64,000 nt of DNA. Source: Streptomyces sp. ICBB 8177 (GTDB lineage: Bacteria; Actinomycetota; Actinomycetes; Streptomycetales; Streptomycetaceae). The translations under genes were made by a program, and so were the position numbers. The notes below the pieces were generated by a model. That model was not told the DNA's origin, ran no database searches, and worked only from the letters and a program-made list of their open reading frames with translations. How positions within the stretch are numbered: position 1 is the stretch's first letter; each line of letters starts with the position of its first letter. The stretch covers positions 813,965 through 877,964 of the forward strand of contig NZ_NSKH01000018.1 in NCBI RefSeq assembly GCF_003144095.1, in the 5' to 3' direction. Below are positions 24,381 through 34,455 of the stretch, piece by piece.

Positions 24381-26654
24381 TCACACCGTGGCGGGAAAGC
24401 GGTCCCACACGCGGTGCAGAGCCAGCAACTCCTTCACCTGGCGCAGCACGGCGTCGGCGCCCTCGGCCGTGACCACCCCCGGCGCCTCGACCGGGATGCC
24501 GGCCGCCCGCAGCGCCTCCACACCGTCGCCCCACGCGCCGAGCGCCTTGCCGTGGCGGAACGCCTCCGACAGCATCAGGCTGATCCGCGGGTCGATCCGG
24601 CCCGCCCCCAGCGCGTGCCCGGCCTTCGCGTCGCGCGCCCCGTGGGCGTCACTTCCCGGCGCGACGGAACCGCTCAGCAGCACCGTGTCGAACTCCACCG
24701 ACCGTGCGGCGGCGAACGTGCGCTGCACGGTGACCGCGTCGTCGCCGTCGCCGAGTTCGCCGCCGACCGGCGCGATCACCAGCGGCACCATGTCCGCCTC
24801 CAGCACGGCGTCGCGCAGCGAACGGATCGCGGCCAGGTCGCTGTCGGGACCGGCCACGATGCCCACGATCCGCCCGTCCAGCGGCCAGCTCCGACCGATC
24901 TGGGAGAGCGCGGGGCTCGGCTCGACGGACGCGAGCGCCTCGCTCGCCTCGGGCGCCGGGAGACCCAGTCCCGCGGCGACCTCCTCGCACAGCTGGGTGT
25001 CGATGTTGGCCAGCACCCGCAGGGCGCGCTCCTTGATCGCCTGCTCGTAGCACTTGCTCAGCTCGAAGGTGTACGCGGCGATGATGTGTTCCCGCTCCGG
25101 CGGGGTCATGCTGAGCCAGAAGCGGCGCGCCTGGCTGAAGTGGTCCGCGAACGAGGCCGGCGCCTTGCGGGTCTTCGTCGCGGCGGGGATCTCCACCGGC
25201 GCCTCGACGTACGCCCCGGTGGCGGCGCCGGCCTGGAACGGGCAGCCGCCGTCGAGGGAGTTGGGCCGGTACGGTGCCACACCGCGGTGCACGGCGGTCT
25301 GGTGCATCCCGTCGCGCAGCATGTCGTTGACCGGCGCGTGCGTACGGTTGATCGGGATCTGGGCGAAGTTCGGCCCGCCCAGGCGGCTGATCTGCGTGTC
25401 GAGGTAGGAGAACAGGCGTCCGGTCAGCAGCGGGTCGTCGGTGATGTCGATGCCGGGGACGAGATGGCCGGGGTGGAAGGCGACCTGCTCCGTCTCGGCG
25501 AAGTAGTTCGACGGGTTGGCGTTCAGCGTCAGCAGGCCGATGGGCTGCACCGGCGCCAGCTCCTCGGGCACGATGTTCGTCGGGTCGAGCAGGTCGATGC
25601 CCTCGAACGTCTGGTCCGGGGTGTCGGGGAAGGTCTGGATCCCGAGCTCCCACTGCGGGTACGCGCCCGCCTCGATCGCGTCGGCCAGGTCACGGCGGTG
25701 GAAGTCGGGATCCATGCCGTTGATGATCTGCGCCTCCTCCCACACCAGGGAGTGCACGCCCAGCTTCGGCTTCCAGTGGAACTTCACCAGCGTCGTGGCG
25801 CCCTCGGCGTCGACGAGCCGGAAGGTGTGGATGCCGAAGCCCTCCATCATGCGGTACGAGCGCGGGATGCCACGGTCCGACATGTTCCACAAGGTGTGGT
25901 GGGTGGCCTCGGTGTGCAGGGTCACGAAGTCCCAGAACGTGTCGTGCGCGCTCTGCGCCTGGGGGATCTCGCGGTCCGGGTGCGGCTTGCCTGCGTGGAT
26001 GATGTCGGGGAACTTGATGGCGTCCTGGATGAAGAAGACCGGGATGTTGTTGCCGACCAGGTCGAAGACGCCCTCGCTGGTGTAGAACTTCGTGGCGAAC
26101 CCGCGGGTGTCCCGCACGGTGTCCGACGAACCACGGGACCCCAGCACGGTGGAGAACCGCACGAACACCGGCGTGCGCACGTCCTTGCCCAGGAACGCCG
26201 CCTTGGTGACGTTGGAGGCCGTGCCGTATCCGACGAAGACGCCGTGCGCGGCCGCACCGCGGGCGTGGACGACCCGCTCGGGGATGCGCTCGTGGTCGAA
26301 ATGGGTGATCTTCTCCCGCAGATGGTGATCCTGCAACAGCACCGGACCGCGTTCACCGGCCTTGAGGGAGTGGTCGGTGTCGTACAGCCGCGCGCCCTGC
26401 GCGGTGGTGAGGTATTCGCCGCTCTGGGCCACGTCGGCCTGGTCCGCGCCGGTCTCCTGCCCGGTCGGGCTGAGCGTGTCCGGGCCGCTCTGGTCCGGCT
26501 TCGGCGGCAGGGGGCCCGTCGGCTCGGTCGGCTCCTCCACCGTCGCAGTGCCCGGCGAGGGCCTGCCCGGGACTCCCTCCGGGGGCCCGGCGTCACCGCG
26601 CAGCTTGCCGGCGACGGCTTCCGCCGCGGCCTTGACCGGGTTGGAGTCGTTCAT
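24381..26654 (-). CDS. katE: Large-subunit monofunctional catalase (HPII type) with C-terminal flavodoxin-like domain
   Basis: The 757-residue protein has the length of clade II catalases. A disordered ~75-residue head precedes the catalytic His130 (ERVVHARGAAAHG), Asn203 (LVGNNIPVFFIQD) and the proximal haem Tyr in LLTGRLFSYLDTQ. From ~residue 600 a DJ-1/PfpI-like domain follows (RIVGIVAGPDSDLAAIRSLR, VEFDTVLLSGSV). It converts hydrogen peroxide to water and oxygen and is typically a stationary-phase or osmotic-stress enzyme. The ATG at 26654 has AGGAGGAG. It shares the region with other stress-type genes but has its own promoter. Confidence 0.95.
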   Translation of the reverse strand: MNDSNPVKAAAEAVAGKLRGDAGPPEGVPGRPSPGTATVEEPTEPTGPLPPKPDQSGPDTLSPTGQETGADQADVAQSGEYLTTAQGARLYDTDHSLKAGERGPVLLQDHHLREKITHFDHERIPERVVHARGAAAHGVFVGYGTASNVTKAAFLGKDVRTPVFVRFSTVLGSRGSSDTVRDTRGFATKFYTSEGVFDLVGNNIPVFFIQDAIKFPDIIHAGKPHPDREIPQAQSAHDTFWDFVTLHTEATHHTLWNMSDRGIPRSYRMMEGFGIHTFRLVDAEGATTLVKFHWKPKLGVHSLVWEEAQIINGMDPDFHRRDLADAIEAGAYPQWELGIQTFPDTPDQTFEGIDLLDPTNIVPEELAPVQPIGLLTLNANPSNYFAETEQVAFHPGHLVPGIDITDDPLLTGRLFSYLDTQISRLGGPNFAQIPINRTHAPVNDMLRDGMHQTAVHRGVAPYRPNSLDGGCPFQAGAATGAYVEAPVEIPAATKTRKAPASFADHFSQARRFWLSMTPPEREHIIAAYTFELSKCYEQAIKERALRVLANIDTQLCEEVAAGLGLPAPEASEALASVEPSPALSQIGRSWPLDGRIVGIVAGPDSDLAAIRSLRDAVLEADMVPLVIAPVGGELGDGDDAVTVQRTFAAARSVEFDTVLLSGSVAPGSDAHGARDAKAGHALGAGRIDPRISLMLSEAFRHGKALGAWGDGVEALRAAGIPVEAPGVVTAEGADAVLRQVKELLALHRVWDRFPATV

Positions 26655-26830
26655 GAGTGATCTCCTCCTGTGTAGGACAGCAACGCCAACATGGGTCTCC
26701 GCGCTCGGCGGGTCCAAACGGGAAAGGGCCAACGTCACTCAGGCGGGCCACCACCGGGCAGGTGGCTGCCCGAACCCCACCGGGTCGCCGAGTCCGCGGC
26801 ACCCCTCACCGGCCGCCCGTCACGGCGCGG

Positions 26831-27700
26831 TTACGCGGACTTCTGCGAGGCGGCGGCATCAGGCCGCAGGTCGTCGAGGCCGAGCGGGTGTGCGGGGGGA
26901 TCGGGGAGGATCACCTGGCGCTCCGTGCGCAGGTCGGCGTCCACGTGGAGGAGTTCGCCGGCCCGCATGGGGGACCAGTGGGGGTTGTCGTCCATGGGCT
27001 CGCTGGCCACGACGACGGAGGGGTGGCCGGTCAGGTGGGCCGAGTGCACGCGCAGGTGGCCGTCGCTGCCGCTGTGGTCCAGGTGGCGACCGCCGTGCGG
27101 GCCGCCGGCGCGGCGCTCCAGCACGTACAGGCCGTGAGTGTCCGGGTAGCGCAGGGCCCACAGCTGGTCGGCACTGACGAGGACCAGGTTCAGGGCGTAG
27201 ACGGGCAGGTTCTCGGCGATCCAGCCGGCGGCCTGCCGGATGCCCGCGCCGACGTCGCCGCCGTTCCTGCGGATCTCCCGGGTGATCAGCGCGAAGAACC
27301 GCTCCGAGTCGGTGTCACCCCGCACCAGCGACCGGTCCTGGTCCAGGTGCCGGTCGAGTGCGTCGATCCCCTCGATGACCCCGTTGTGCGCGAAGAGCCG
27401 TCCGTCCTGCGCGAAGGGGTGGGTGTTGCGCAGGTCCAGGCTGCCGGTGGAGGCGAAGCGCACGTGGGCGATGAAGGTCGTCGACTCCTCCTGCCTGGCC
27501 TCCTCGGCGAAGGCCCGGTCCTCGTAGGCCGCGATGGGGGCCTTCTCGACGCGCGGGACGCCGTCGGCGCCGAAGTAGCCAAGGCCGGTGCCGTCCGGGT
27601 CGCGGTGGCTCTGCCGGCTGAGGCTGTCCGGCGCGTCCAGCAGCCAGAACGTGGCGCGGGCGCGCCGCGGGGCGCAGCTGAGACCGAACAGACGGCACAT
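26831..27700 (-). CDS. Class II glutamine amidotransferase-like protein (Ntn hydrolase)
   Basis: The 289-residue protein starts MCRLFGLSCAP. Cys2 is the N-terminal nucleophile of class II amidotransferases, and FIAHVRFASTGSLDLRNTHP and LFAHNGVIEG contain the conserved Arg and the GlnH-binding region. It consists of the glutaminase domain alone, as in the YafJ/EgtC-like group, so the ammonia acceptor or true substrate (possibly a gamma-glutamyl compound) is unknown. AGGAGG precedes the ATG. It is in the same direction as the catalase but 176 bp upstream of it, so separate transcription is likely. Confidence 0.88.
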   Translation of the reverse strand: MCRLFGLSCAPRRARATFWLLDAPDSLSRQSHRDPDGTGLGYFGADGVPRVEKAPIAAYEDRAFAEEARQEESTTFIAHVRFASTGSLDLRNTHPFAQDGRLFAHNGVIEGIDALDRHLDQDRSLVRGDTDSERFFALITREIRRNGGDVGAGIRQAAGWIAENLPVYALNLVLVSADQLWALRYPDTHGLYVLERRAGGPHGGRHLDHSGSDGHLRVHSAHLTGHPSVVVASEPMDDNPHWSPMRAGELLHVDADLRTERQVILPDPPAHPLGLDDLRPDAAASQKSA

Positions 27701-27930
27701 GGGTTTCCTCCTCGGGACGCGGGCCGCGCCGGACGGGCGGCCGTGTGCGGGGCCGCTCAGGGTGCGGATCGGGCCGTGCGGTCGCCCGGGGTCCCGAGCG
27801 GCCTCTTCTCCGTGGCGCACGGCGCCGTGCCTTCCCGTCTGCCCGTACGTTCCGCTTCGACGCCTTCGCCGATCCGGCCCTGTCGCGACGCCCGGCAGCG
27901 GCCGCGACGGCGACGCAGGCCCGCTCGCCC

Positions 27931-28326
27931 TCACTCGCCCGTCACGGCGCGCTCCGCCGCGCTTCGCTCCACGCAGAACTCGTTGCCTTCGGGGTCGGCC
28001 AGGACCGCCCAGCCGGTGCCGTCCGGGGCACGGTGGTCGGCGAGCAGAACGGCGCCCAGGCCGAGGAGGCGGTCGACCTCGGCCTCGCGAGGCAGGTCCG
28101 TGGGCTGGAGGTCGAGGTGGAGGCGGTTCTTCACGGTCTTGCCCTCGGCGACGGGAAGGAAGAGCAGGTTGGCCTGCGAGGGGTCGGCCGGGTCGGCCAG
28201 CAGGTATTCGGGGGACTCCGGCGTGCCGTCGTTGACGACCGCGCGGCCCGTGACGCCTGCCCAGAACGCGGCGAGGGCGGCGGGGTCGCCGCAGTCGAAC
28301 GTGATGCTGCGGACGCGTGCGGTCAT
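27931..28326 (-). CDS. VOC-family protein, glyoxalase-like
   Basis: The 131-residue protein contains the paired VOC modules (RVRSITFDCGDPAALAAFWA; a second starting KNRLHLDLQP) and ends in the frequent WAVLADPEGNEFCV signature. This is the small PhnB/glyoxalase-like type common in Streptomyces, with no assigned substrate. The ATG at 28326 was chosen over an upstream frame extension because GGGGAGGA precedes it. The 230 bp between it and the amidotransferase start show no further gene. Confidence 0.85.
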   Translation of the reverse strand: MTARVRSITFDCGDPAALAAFWAGVTGRAVVNDGTPESPEYLLADPADPSQANLLFLPVAEGKTVKNRLHLDLQPTDLPREAEVDRLLGLGAVLLADHRAPDGTGWAVLADPEGNEFCVERSAAERAVTGE

Positions 28327-28554
28327 CGTGGTTCCTCCCCAAGGCCATCGCTTCTGACGCGACGTCAACGTTCCGGCCAGTCAAGCGCATGACCCCCCGG
28401 AACCCTGAGACGGCCCGTACGCCGGAATGACCACGCCGCTCTCCCGATGGCTACCAGAGTCTGATCCGACAACGGGCACACAGAGTGATCCCGGGGTCCC
28501 CGGCTTGCGGATACGTTCGTGACCGTTCCCCCCGACGATCACGAGGACGGACGG

Positions 28555-29592
28555 ATGTACGGCAAGGCATCGGCTCCGGAGTACCAGGGCGCCCTGCGGG
28601 CGCGGCTGTCGGTGAACTCCTCCTACGAGGAGGTGCTCGCCCAGGCGGCCGAGGAACAGCGGCGCTCGGTCCTCGAGTACGCGCGCGCCGGCCTCGCCGT
28701 GGCCGAGGCACACCGCCGGCTCGGCCACGCGGAGGCAGCCGAACTCGCCTGGCGTGACAGTTACCGGGCCGCCGCCCGCGCCGGGGACAGCGGGGCGATG
28801 GCCTGGGCCCTGTGGAGCGGCGGCACGCTGGCCCGTCAGCGCGGCCGGCTGGCGTTGGCACGGCGCTGGCTGTCGGCCGCCGCGGCGTGCGCGGAGACCG
28901 GCGGGGACCGGGTGGCCCGCGGCTACGCGTTGGCCGGTCTCGCGGAGACGGGCCGTATCCAGGGCGACTACGCCGCCGTCGCCGAACTGCACGAGCGCCT
29001 GCTGGCCGAGGCGCGCGAACACGGTGAGCCGCGGCACGCCGTGTGGGCGCTGGAGGGCATCGCGCAGATGCGGCGCAACACCGGCGACCACGACGCCGCC
29101 CTTGCGCTGTTCGAGGAGGCCGCCGACATCGCGGAACGGGCCGACGACGCGCGCGGCCGGGCCTGGGCGTTGCGTGGCATGGCGGACGTGCTGTCGGTGC
29201 GGGGCGAGCCGGACCGGGCGCTGGAGCTGCTGAGCGAGGCCGAGGAGACCTGCCGTGCGATGCGGCTGGACAGCGCCCTCGCGTACAACCACAAGATGCG
29301 CGGCAACGTGCTGTTCCGGGCCGGACGCCACCGGGAGGCACAGGAGACCTACGAGGGCGCCCTCGCCGAGTTCCGGTCGATCGGCGAGCCGCGTGGTGAG
29401 GCTCTGGCGCGCCTCGGCCTGGTCAAGTCCCGCGCGATGCTGGGTACTTGCCCTGCGGACCGCACGGCGGCCGAACTCGACGAGCTGGACGACACGTTCC
29501 AGCGCATCGGCCTCCGGCACGCCCGCGAGATGGTGCGGCAGTTCCGTGCCGGACGCGGCCTCCCCAGCAGGGCCGACCGGTACGGCGGTTGA
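28555..29592 (+). CDS. Tetratricopeptide-repeat protein
   Basis: The 345-residue product is built from about seven TPR-like helical pairs at ~40-residue spacing. Examples are HRRLGHAEAAELAWRDSYRA, RKQR-like turns and MRRNTGDHDAALALFEEAAD. There is no catalytic or DNA-binding domain, so it is a protein-interaction scaffold of unknown partner. An in-frame GTG at 28519 would add 12 residues; I favour the ATG at 28555 because the segment YGKASAPEYQGAL looks like a natural N-terminus and GAGGA lies upstream. It is transcribed alone. Confidence 0.75.
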   Translation: MYGKASAPEYQGALRARLSVNSSYEEVLAQAAEEQRRSVLEYARAGLAVAEAHRRLGHAEAAELAWRDSYRAAARAGDSGAMAWALWSGGTLARQRGRLALARRWLSAAAACAETGGDRVARGYALAGLAETGRIQGDYAAVAELHERLLAEAREHGEPRHAVWALEGIAQMRRNTGDHDAALALFEEAADIAERADDARGRAWALRGMADVLSVRGEPDRALELLSEAEETCRAMRLDSALAYNHKMRGNVLFRAGRHREAQETYEGALAEFRSIGEPRGEALARLGLVKSRAMLGTCPADRTAAELDELDDTFQRIGLRHAREMVRQFRAGRGLPSRADRYGG

Positions 29593-29664
29593 CGCGTCGG
29601 ACCGGTCTCCGCTCGGGCGAGGAGGCCGGGTGACCTCGCGCCGTCATCCGTCCGCGGTGTGCTG

Positions 29665-30111
29665 TCACTCCTCCAGGGCCTGCGCCATGCGGTCGAAGTC
29701 CTCGAGGAGCCCGGCCAGACGGTGAGGAGCGATGGCGCGGGTCATCCGGGCCTCGATGGCATAGACGGCCTCCTGCGCCGCTTCCAGCACCCGGCGGCCT
29801 TCCGTGGTGAGCCTCGTGGGGCGGGCACGGCCCGACTCGACGGTCTCCGGGCGGCCGATGAGTCCGGTGGTCTCCAAGCCGCGCATGACCACGTTCATGG
29901 ACTGCCGTGTGACGAAGGTGGCGCGGGCCAGGTCGGCGTTGGACATGCCGGGGCGCGCGGCGAGCACTTCGAGACACGCGTACTGCGGCACGGTCAGGCC
30001 GTGCTCCCGCAGGGCCTTGTCCATGGCGCCGCGCAGCGCGGCGTGGGCGCGTTTGAGCCGGTAGCCCACGTGGGAGAGCACATCGTCGTCGGCCGGGTGC
30101 GGTGTGGCCAC
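29665..30111 (-). CDS. MarR-family transcriptional regulator
   Basis: The product has a MarR fold with VGYRLKRAHAALRGAMDKAL (helix 1), the HTH in MSNADLARATFVTRQSMNVV and a wing RARPTRLTTEGRRVL. The GTG at 30111 is preferred (148 residues) because GGAAGG precedes it. The in-frame ATG at 30129 lies inside an operator-like dyad and has no ribosome site. It diverges from a VOC gene, and two identical-format dyads in between suggest it represses both promoters. Confidence 0.88.
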   Translation of the reverse strand: MATPHPADDDVLSHVGYRLKRAHAALRGAMDKALREHGLTVPQYACLEVLAARPGMSNADLARATFVTRQSMNVVMRGLETTGLIGRPETVESGRARPTRLTTEGRRVLEAAQEAVYAIEARMTRAIAPHRLAGLLEDFDRMAQALEE

Positions 30112-30128
30112 GGGTGGTCCGCCTTCCA

Positions 30129-30189
30129 TGTCAGTACTTTGACATCCGAGTGGTGGTGTCCTAGTGTCGATTATGTCAAAGTCCTGACA
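30129..30189. promoter_or_regulatory. Paired MarR operators TGTCA-N6-TGACA
   Basis: TGTCA-N6-TGACA occurs at 30129-30144 and again at 30174-30189, 45 bp apart, one beside each divergent gene. The identical arms and spacing in a 100-bp spacer make a specific binding site very likely; the left copy overlaps the alternative ATG of the MarR gene. Confidence 0.7.
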
Positions 30190-30215
30190 TTGAATCCAGG
30201 TGAAAGAGGTTTCCC

Positions 30216-30584
30216 ATGTCCGTGAGCGTCGACGGTCCCGACTTCGTGGCCCTTCAGGTACGTGATGTGGAAGCCGCCGCGCGGTTCTGCGAAGAACACC
30301 TCGGCCTCGTCCGCACCCCCGCCTCGCCCCCGGGCGCGGTCGTGTTCGACACCAAGCCCTGCCCGCTCGCGGTCCGCGAGCCCCTGCCGGACACCGACCT
30401 GGACGCCGGCCGTGCGGGTCTCGGAGTCGCCCTGTGGTTCTCCACCCCTGACGCGCAGGCGCTCCACGAGCAACTCGTGGCGGGCGGCGTCGAGATCCTC
30501 ACGCCCATCAGCGACAGCCCCTTCGGGCCGGTGTTCTCCTTCACCGGTCCCGAGGGCTACGTCCTGACCGCCCACGAAGGCTGA
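30216..30584 (+). CDS. VOC-family protein under MarR control
   Basis: The 122-residue VOC-fold protein has ALQVRDVEAAARFCEEHLGL at the start and LHEQLVAGGVEILTP plus FSFTGPEGYVLTAHE at the end. It is a candidate for detoxification or sequestration of the ligand sensed by the adjacent MarR. It is followed after 2 nt by the DNA-glycosylase-like gene (TGACCATG), so the two are co-translated. The ATG has GAAAGAGG. Confidence 0.88.
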   Translation: MSVSVDGPDFVALQVRDVEAAARFCEEHLGLVRTPASPPGAVVFDTKPCPLAVREPLPDTDLDAGRAGLGVALWFSTPDAQALHEQLVAGGVEILTPISDSPFGPVFSFTGPEGYVLTAHEG

Positions 30585-30586
30585 CC

Positions 30587-31534
30587 ATGCCCATCGCCTC
30601 CTTCGCCCCCGAGGGGCCCTTCTCCCTGGCGTCGTCCATCGGGTTCCTCGAGGGCTTCACCCCGGCCTCGTACGACCGCCCGGCCGACGGCGTGCTGCGG
30701 CTCGCCTTCCCCGCCGACGACGGCCGCGGTGTCATCGGGTGCGCGGTCGCTCAGGAGGAGGCGGTGGGCACCTCGCCCGGGACCGTGTCGGCGCGGTTCA
30801 CCCTCCACAGGGACGGCCGTACGGTCCGGGCCGCCGAGGGCACCGCGACGCACGCCGCGGTGCGCGACCAGATCGCCCGCATCCTGTCCCTGGACGTCGA
30901 CGCCACCGGCTTCCCCGCCCTGGCCGCCACCGATCCGGTGGTCGCCGGGCTCCAGGCCGACTACCCCGGGATGCGCCCCGTCTGCTTCCACTCGCCCTAC
31001 GAGGCGGCGGCGTGGGCTGTCATCGGCCACCGCGTGCGCAGGAGCCAGGCCGCCGCCGTCAAAGCCCGGCTCGCCCGTGACCACGGTCAGGCCGTCGACG
31101 TCGCCGGACAGCGGCTGTACGCCTTCCCCACCCCCGAGGTCCTGCGCGGCCTCGGTCACGTCGATGGCCTGACCGGCACCAAGACCGAGCGTCTGCGCGC
31201 GATCGCGGAGGCGGCCCTCGACGGGCGACTCGACGCCGCCGCACTCCGTGCCCAGCCCGCCGAATTCGCCCTCACCGACCTCAGGGAGCTGCCCGGCATC
31301 GGCCCGTTCTCCGCCGAACTCGTCCTCATCCGGGGCGCGGGGCACCCCGACGTCTTCCCGGCCGCCGAGCCGCGGGTCCACCAGGCCGTGGCCGCCGAGT
31401 ACGGCCTCGACGCGGACGCCGCAGACGATCCGGCCCGCCTCGCGCGGATCGCCGACGCGTGGCGTCCCTACCGCAGTTGGGTCGCCACGCTGCTGCGCGT
31501 CCGCGCCCAGGACCGGGCGACGGGGCGCGGGTAG
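30587..31534 (+). CDS. AlkA-like HhH-GPD DNA glycosylase
   Basis: The 315-residue protein has an N-terminal beta domain and a HhH-GPD domain with the hairpin LRELPGIGPFSAELVLIRGA (~227-246). This resembles 3-methyladenine DNA glycosylase II, which removes alkylated bases in base-excision repair. By my alignment the stretch FPAAEPRVHQ falls where E. coli AlkA has LPDD, so the catalytic Asp is replaced by Glu. Activity may differ. Pairing with a VOC gene behind a MarR operator suggests a chemically induced stress unit. Confidence 0.82.
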   Translation: MPIASFAPEGPFSLASSIGFLEGFTPASYDRPADGVLRLAFPADDGRGVIGCAVAQEEAVGTSPGTVSARFTLHRDGRTVRAAEGTATHAAVRDQIARILSLDVDATGFPALAATDPVVAGLQADYPGMRPVCFHSPYEAAAWAVIGHRVRRSQAAAVKARLARDHGQAVDVAGQRLYAFPTPEVLRGLGHVDGLTGTKTERLRAIAEAALDGRLDAAALRAQPAEFALTDLRELPGIGPFSAELVLIRGAGHPDVFPAAEPRVHQAVAAEYGLDADAADDPARLARIADAWRPYRSWVATLLRVRAQDRATGRG

Positions 31535-31549
31535 CCGGGCAGCCGTGCA

Positions 31550-31582
31550 CCGTCCCCACTTCCGCACGGGAAGCGGGGACGG
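31550..31582. terminator. Hairpin between convergent genes
   Basis: CCGTCCCC-A-CTTCC, a 5-nt loop, then GGAAG-C-GGGGACGG form a 13-bp stem with one mismatch. It starts 16 nt after the AlkA-like stop and 20 nt before the end of the leftward secreted-protein gene. Confidence 0.75.
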
Positions 31583-31601
31583 GGCGCGAGGGCCGCGGGC
31601 G

Positions 31602-32863
<1,262 letters not shown>

Positions 32864-33655
32864 ATGAACGAACTCGTGGGGGACCCGCAGCCGGTGGTGT
32901 TGCCCGGCACCCGTACCGGCCGCGAGCCGGACCGCTCCATTCGCCGCGGCCCCAGGAGCACGACGCCGGAGGCCGTCGCGGCCAACCAGCGCGACCGGCT
33001 CTTCGACGGCCTGGTGCGCACGGTCGCCGACAAGGGCTATCCACACGCGCGGGTCAGCGACATCTGCCGGGCCGCCGGCGTGACCCGCCCTGTCTTCTAC
33101 GACTTGTTCGCCGGCAAGGAGGACGCGTTCCTGGCCGCCTACCGGCACGGCACCGACCTGCTGCTCGCCACGATGGGCACCGCGTTCGCGGGGACGGCGC
33201 ACTGGCCGTCCGCGGTGCGCGACACGATGGGCGCCATGCTGGCGCTGCTCGCCGACGCCCCGCGGTTCGCGGTCGCGGCCATCGTGGAGATCGACGCGCT
33301 GGGTGCGGCGGGCCGGCAGGCGCGGAAGCGGCTCGTGGCCCGCCTGCACCGTTTCTTCACACCGGCCCCCGGCCTGCCCGCCGGTGTGCCGGTCGAGCAG
33401 GTCGTGACCGGCGTGATCGGCGGCGCCTACTCGGCGCTGTACCGCGAGGTGGACGAGGGGCGCGCCCAGCAACTGCCCCAGCTGCTGCCGACCATGTGCT
33501 ACCTCGTCCTCGCGCCTTTCCTCGGTCCGCAAGCCGCGGCCGACGAGGCGGAGAAAGCGCTCTCAACCCGTTGCGCGGCCCTGTCCTGCGCGAACGCCGC
33601 CCGGCGTGCCGAACCCGGCGAGCCCGTCAACATCCCTTCTTCACAAGTGGGTTGA
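32864..33655 (+). CDS. TetR-family transcriptional regulator
   Basis: The 263-residue protein has a disordered ~40-residue head and a TetR HTH (KGYPHARVSDICRAAGVTRP then VFYDLFAGKEDAFLAAY). A ligand-binding domain of about 150 residues follows. The gene lies just upstream of the DUF6230-DUF6114 pair, a combination I recall from other Streptomyces, so it may control them or share their function. The start at 32864 follows GGAAGGGCGCAG. Confidence 0.88.
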   Translation: MNELVGDPQPVVLPGTRTGREPDRSIRRGPRSTTPEAVAANQRDRLFDGLVRTVADKGYPHARVSDICRAAGVTRPVFYDLFAGKEDAFLAAYRHGTDLLLATMGTAFAGTAHWPSAVRDTMGAMLALLADAPRFAVAAIVEIDALGAAGRQARKRLVARLHRFFTPAPGLPAGVPVEQVVTGVIGGAYSALYREVDEGRAQQLPQLLPTMCYLVLAPFLGPQAAADEAEKALSTRCAALSCANAARRAEPGEPVNIPSSQVG

Positions 33656-33680
33656 CCGCGCACTTACCTCTGGGTAACAC
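33652..33680 (+). promoter_or_regulatory. Candidate promoter of the DUF6230-DUF6114 unit
   Basis: TTGACC (33652-33657) and TAACAC (33675-33680) are 17 nt apart, overlapping the TetR stop codon and ~150 bp ahead of the DUF6230 start. This is a sequence match only. Confidence 0.35.
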
Positions 33681-33828
33681 TGCGATCGCCGCCCGCGTAC
33701 GAGTGGTGCGCCTCGGTCCTCCTCTGCCAGGGACTCCAGGACCAAGTCCTCACCCGTTCGCGCACGCTGTCCGCGCCAGGGCAACGCACGGAACGGCTGT
33801 CCCACGACACGCCACACCTGGAGTTCCC

Positions 33829-34452
33829 ATGGCCTCGAAGAGCGTCCCACCCACCACCGCCCGCGTCGGCAGAGTCCGCCTGCGGCGGGCAGCGATCATG
33901 GCGGGCCCCGCCGCCGCGGCGGCGGCCGTCCTGGTGGTGCTCACCGCCCAGGGTGCGATCGCCGCGCAGTTCTCGATCTCCGGCATACCGTTCACCGTCA
34001 CCGCAAAACAGCTCCAGGGCAACGGCTTCGAGCAGTACGGCGGCCTCGACAACATGGCCGACGGCAGCCCGAACGCCGGGGACACCGGCGGCCAGGAAGT
34101 CGTCGTGGTCTCCGCGATCAAGGACGCGACACTCACCGACCTGTGCCAGAGCGTCAATCTCGGCGGCATCAACATGGTCATCCGGGCGGGCACCGGCAGC
34201 ACCCCGGTGTCCGCGCACGACCTGGTCACCGACTCCTCCGTGATCAGCGGCGACGCCGGATTCAAGAACATCGAGATCGGCGGCGACGCGAGCACCTTCA
34301 CCAAGGGCGACTCCAAAGGCCCCTCCGGCGACTTCGGTCAGCAGGCCGACACCGTGACCATCGACAACCTGCGGCAGACCAACTACGCCACGACGGCCGC
34401 CACCTTCAAACTGCCCGGCCTCCACCTGAGCTTCAAGAACAACGGCTGCTGA
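33829..34452 (+). CDS. DUF6230 exported protein
   Basis: The 207-residue protein has a long basic N-terminus (RRAAIMAGPAAAAAAVLVVL) acting as signal anchor or signal peptide. A beta-rich domain follows: QFSISGIPFTVTAKQLQGNG, QEVVVVSAIKDATLTDLCQS and KLPGLHLSFKNNGC. This is the DUF6230 pattern, often mislabelled cholesterol esterase in older annotations without support. The ATG at 33829 has GGAG 5 nt upstream. The DUF6114 gene follows after 3 nt, so they form one unit, probably located at the membrane. Confidence 0.82.
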   Translation: MASKSVPPTTARVGRVRLRRAAIMAGPAAAAAAVLVVLTAQGAIAAQFSISGIPFTVTAKQLQGNGFEQYGGLDNMADGSPNAGDTGGQEVVVVSAIKDATLTDLCQSVNLGGINMVIRAGTGSTPVSAHDLVTDSSVISGDAGFKNIEIGGDASTFTKGDSKGPSGDFGQQADTVTIDNLRQTNYATTAATFKLPGLHLSFKNNGC

Positions 34453-34455
34453 CCC

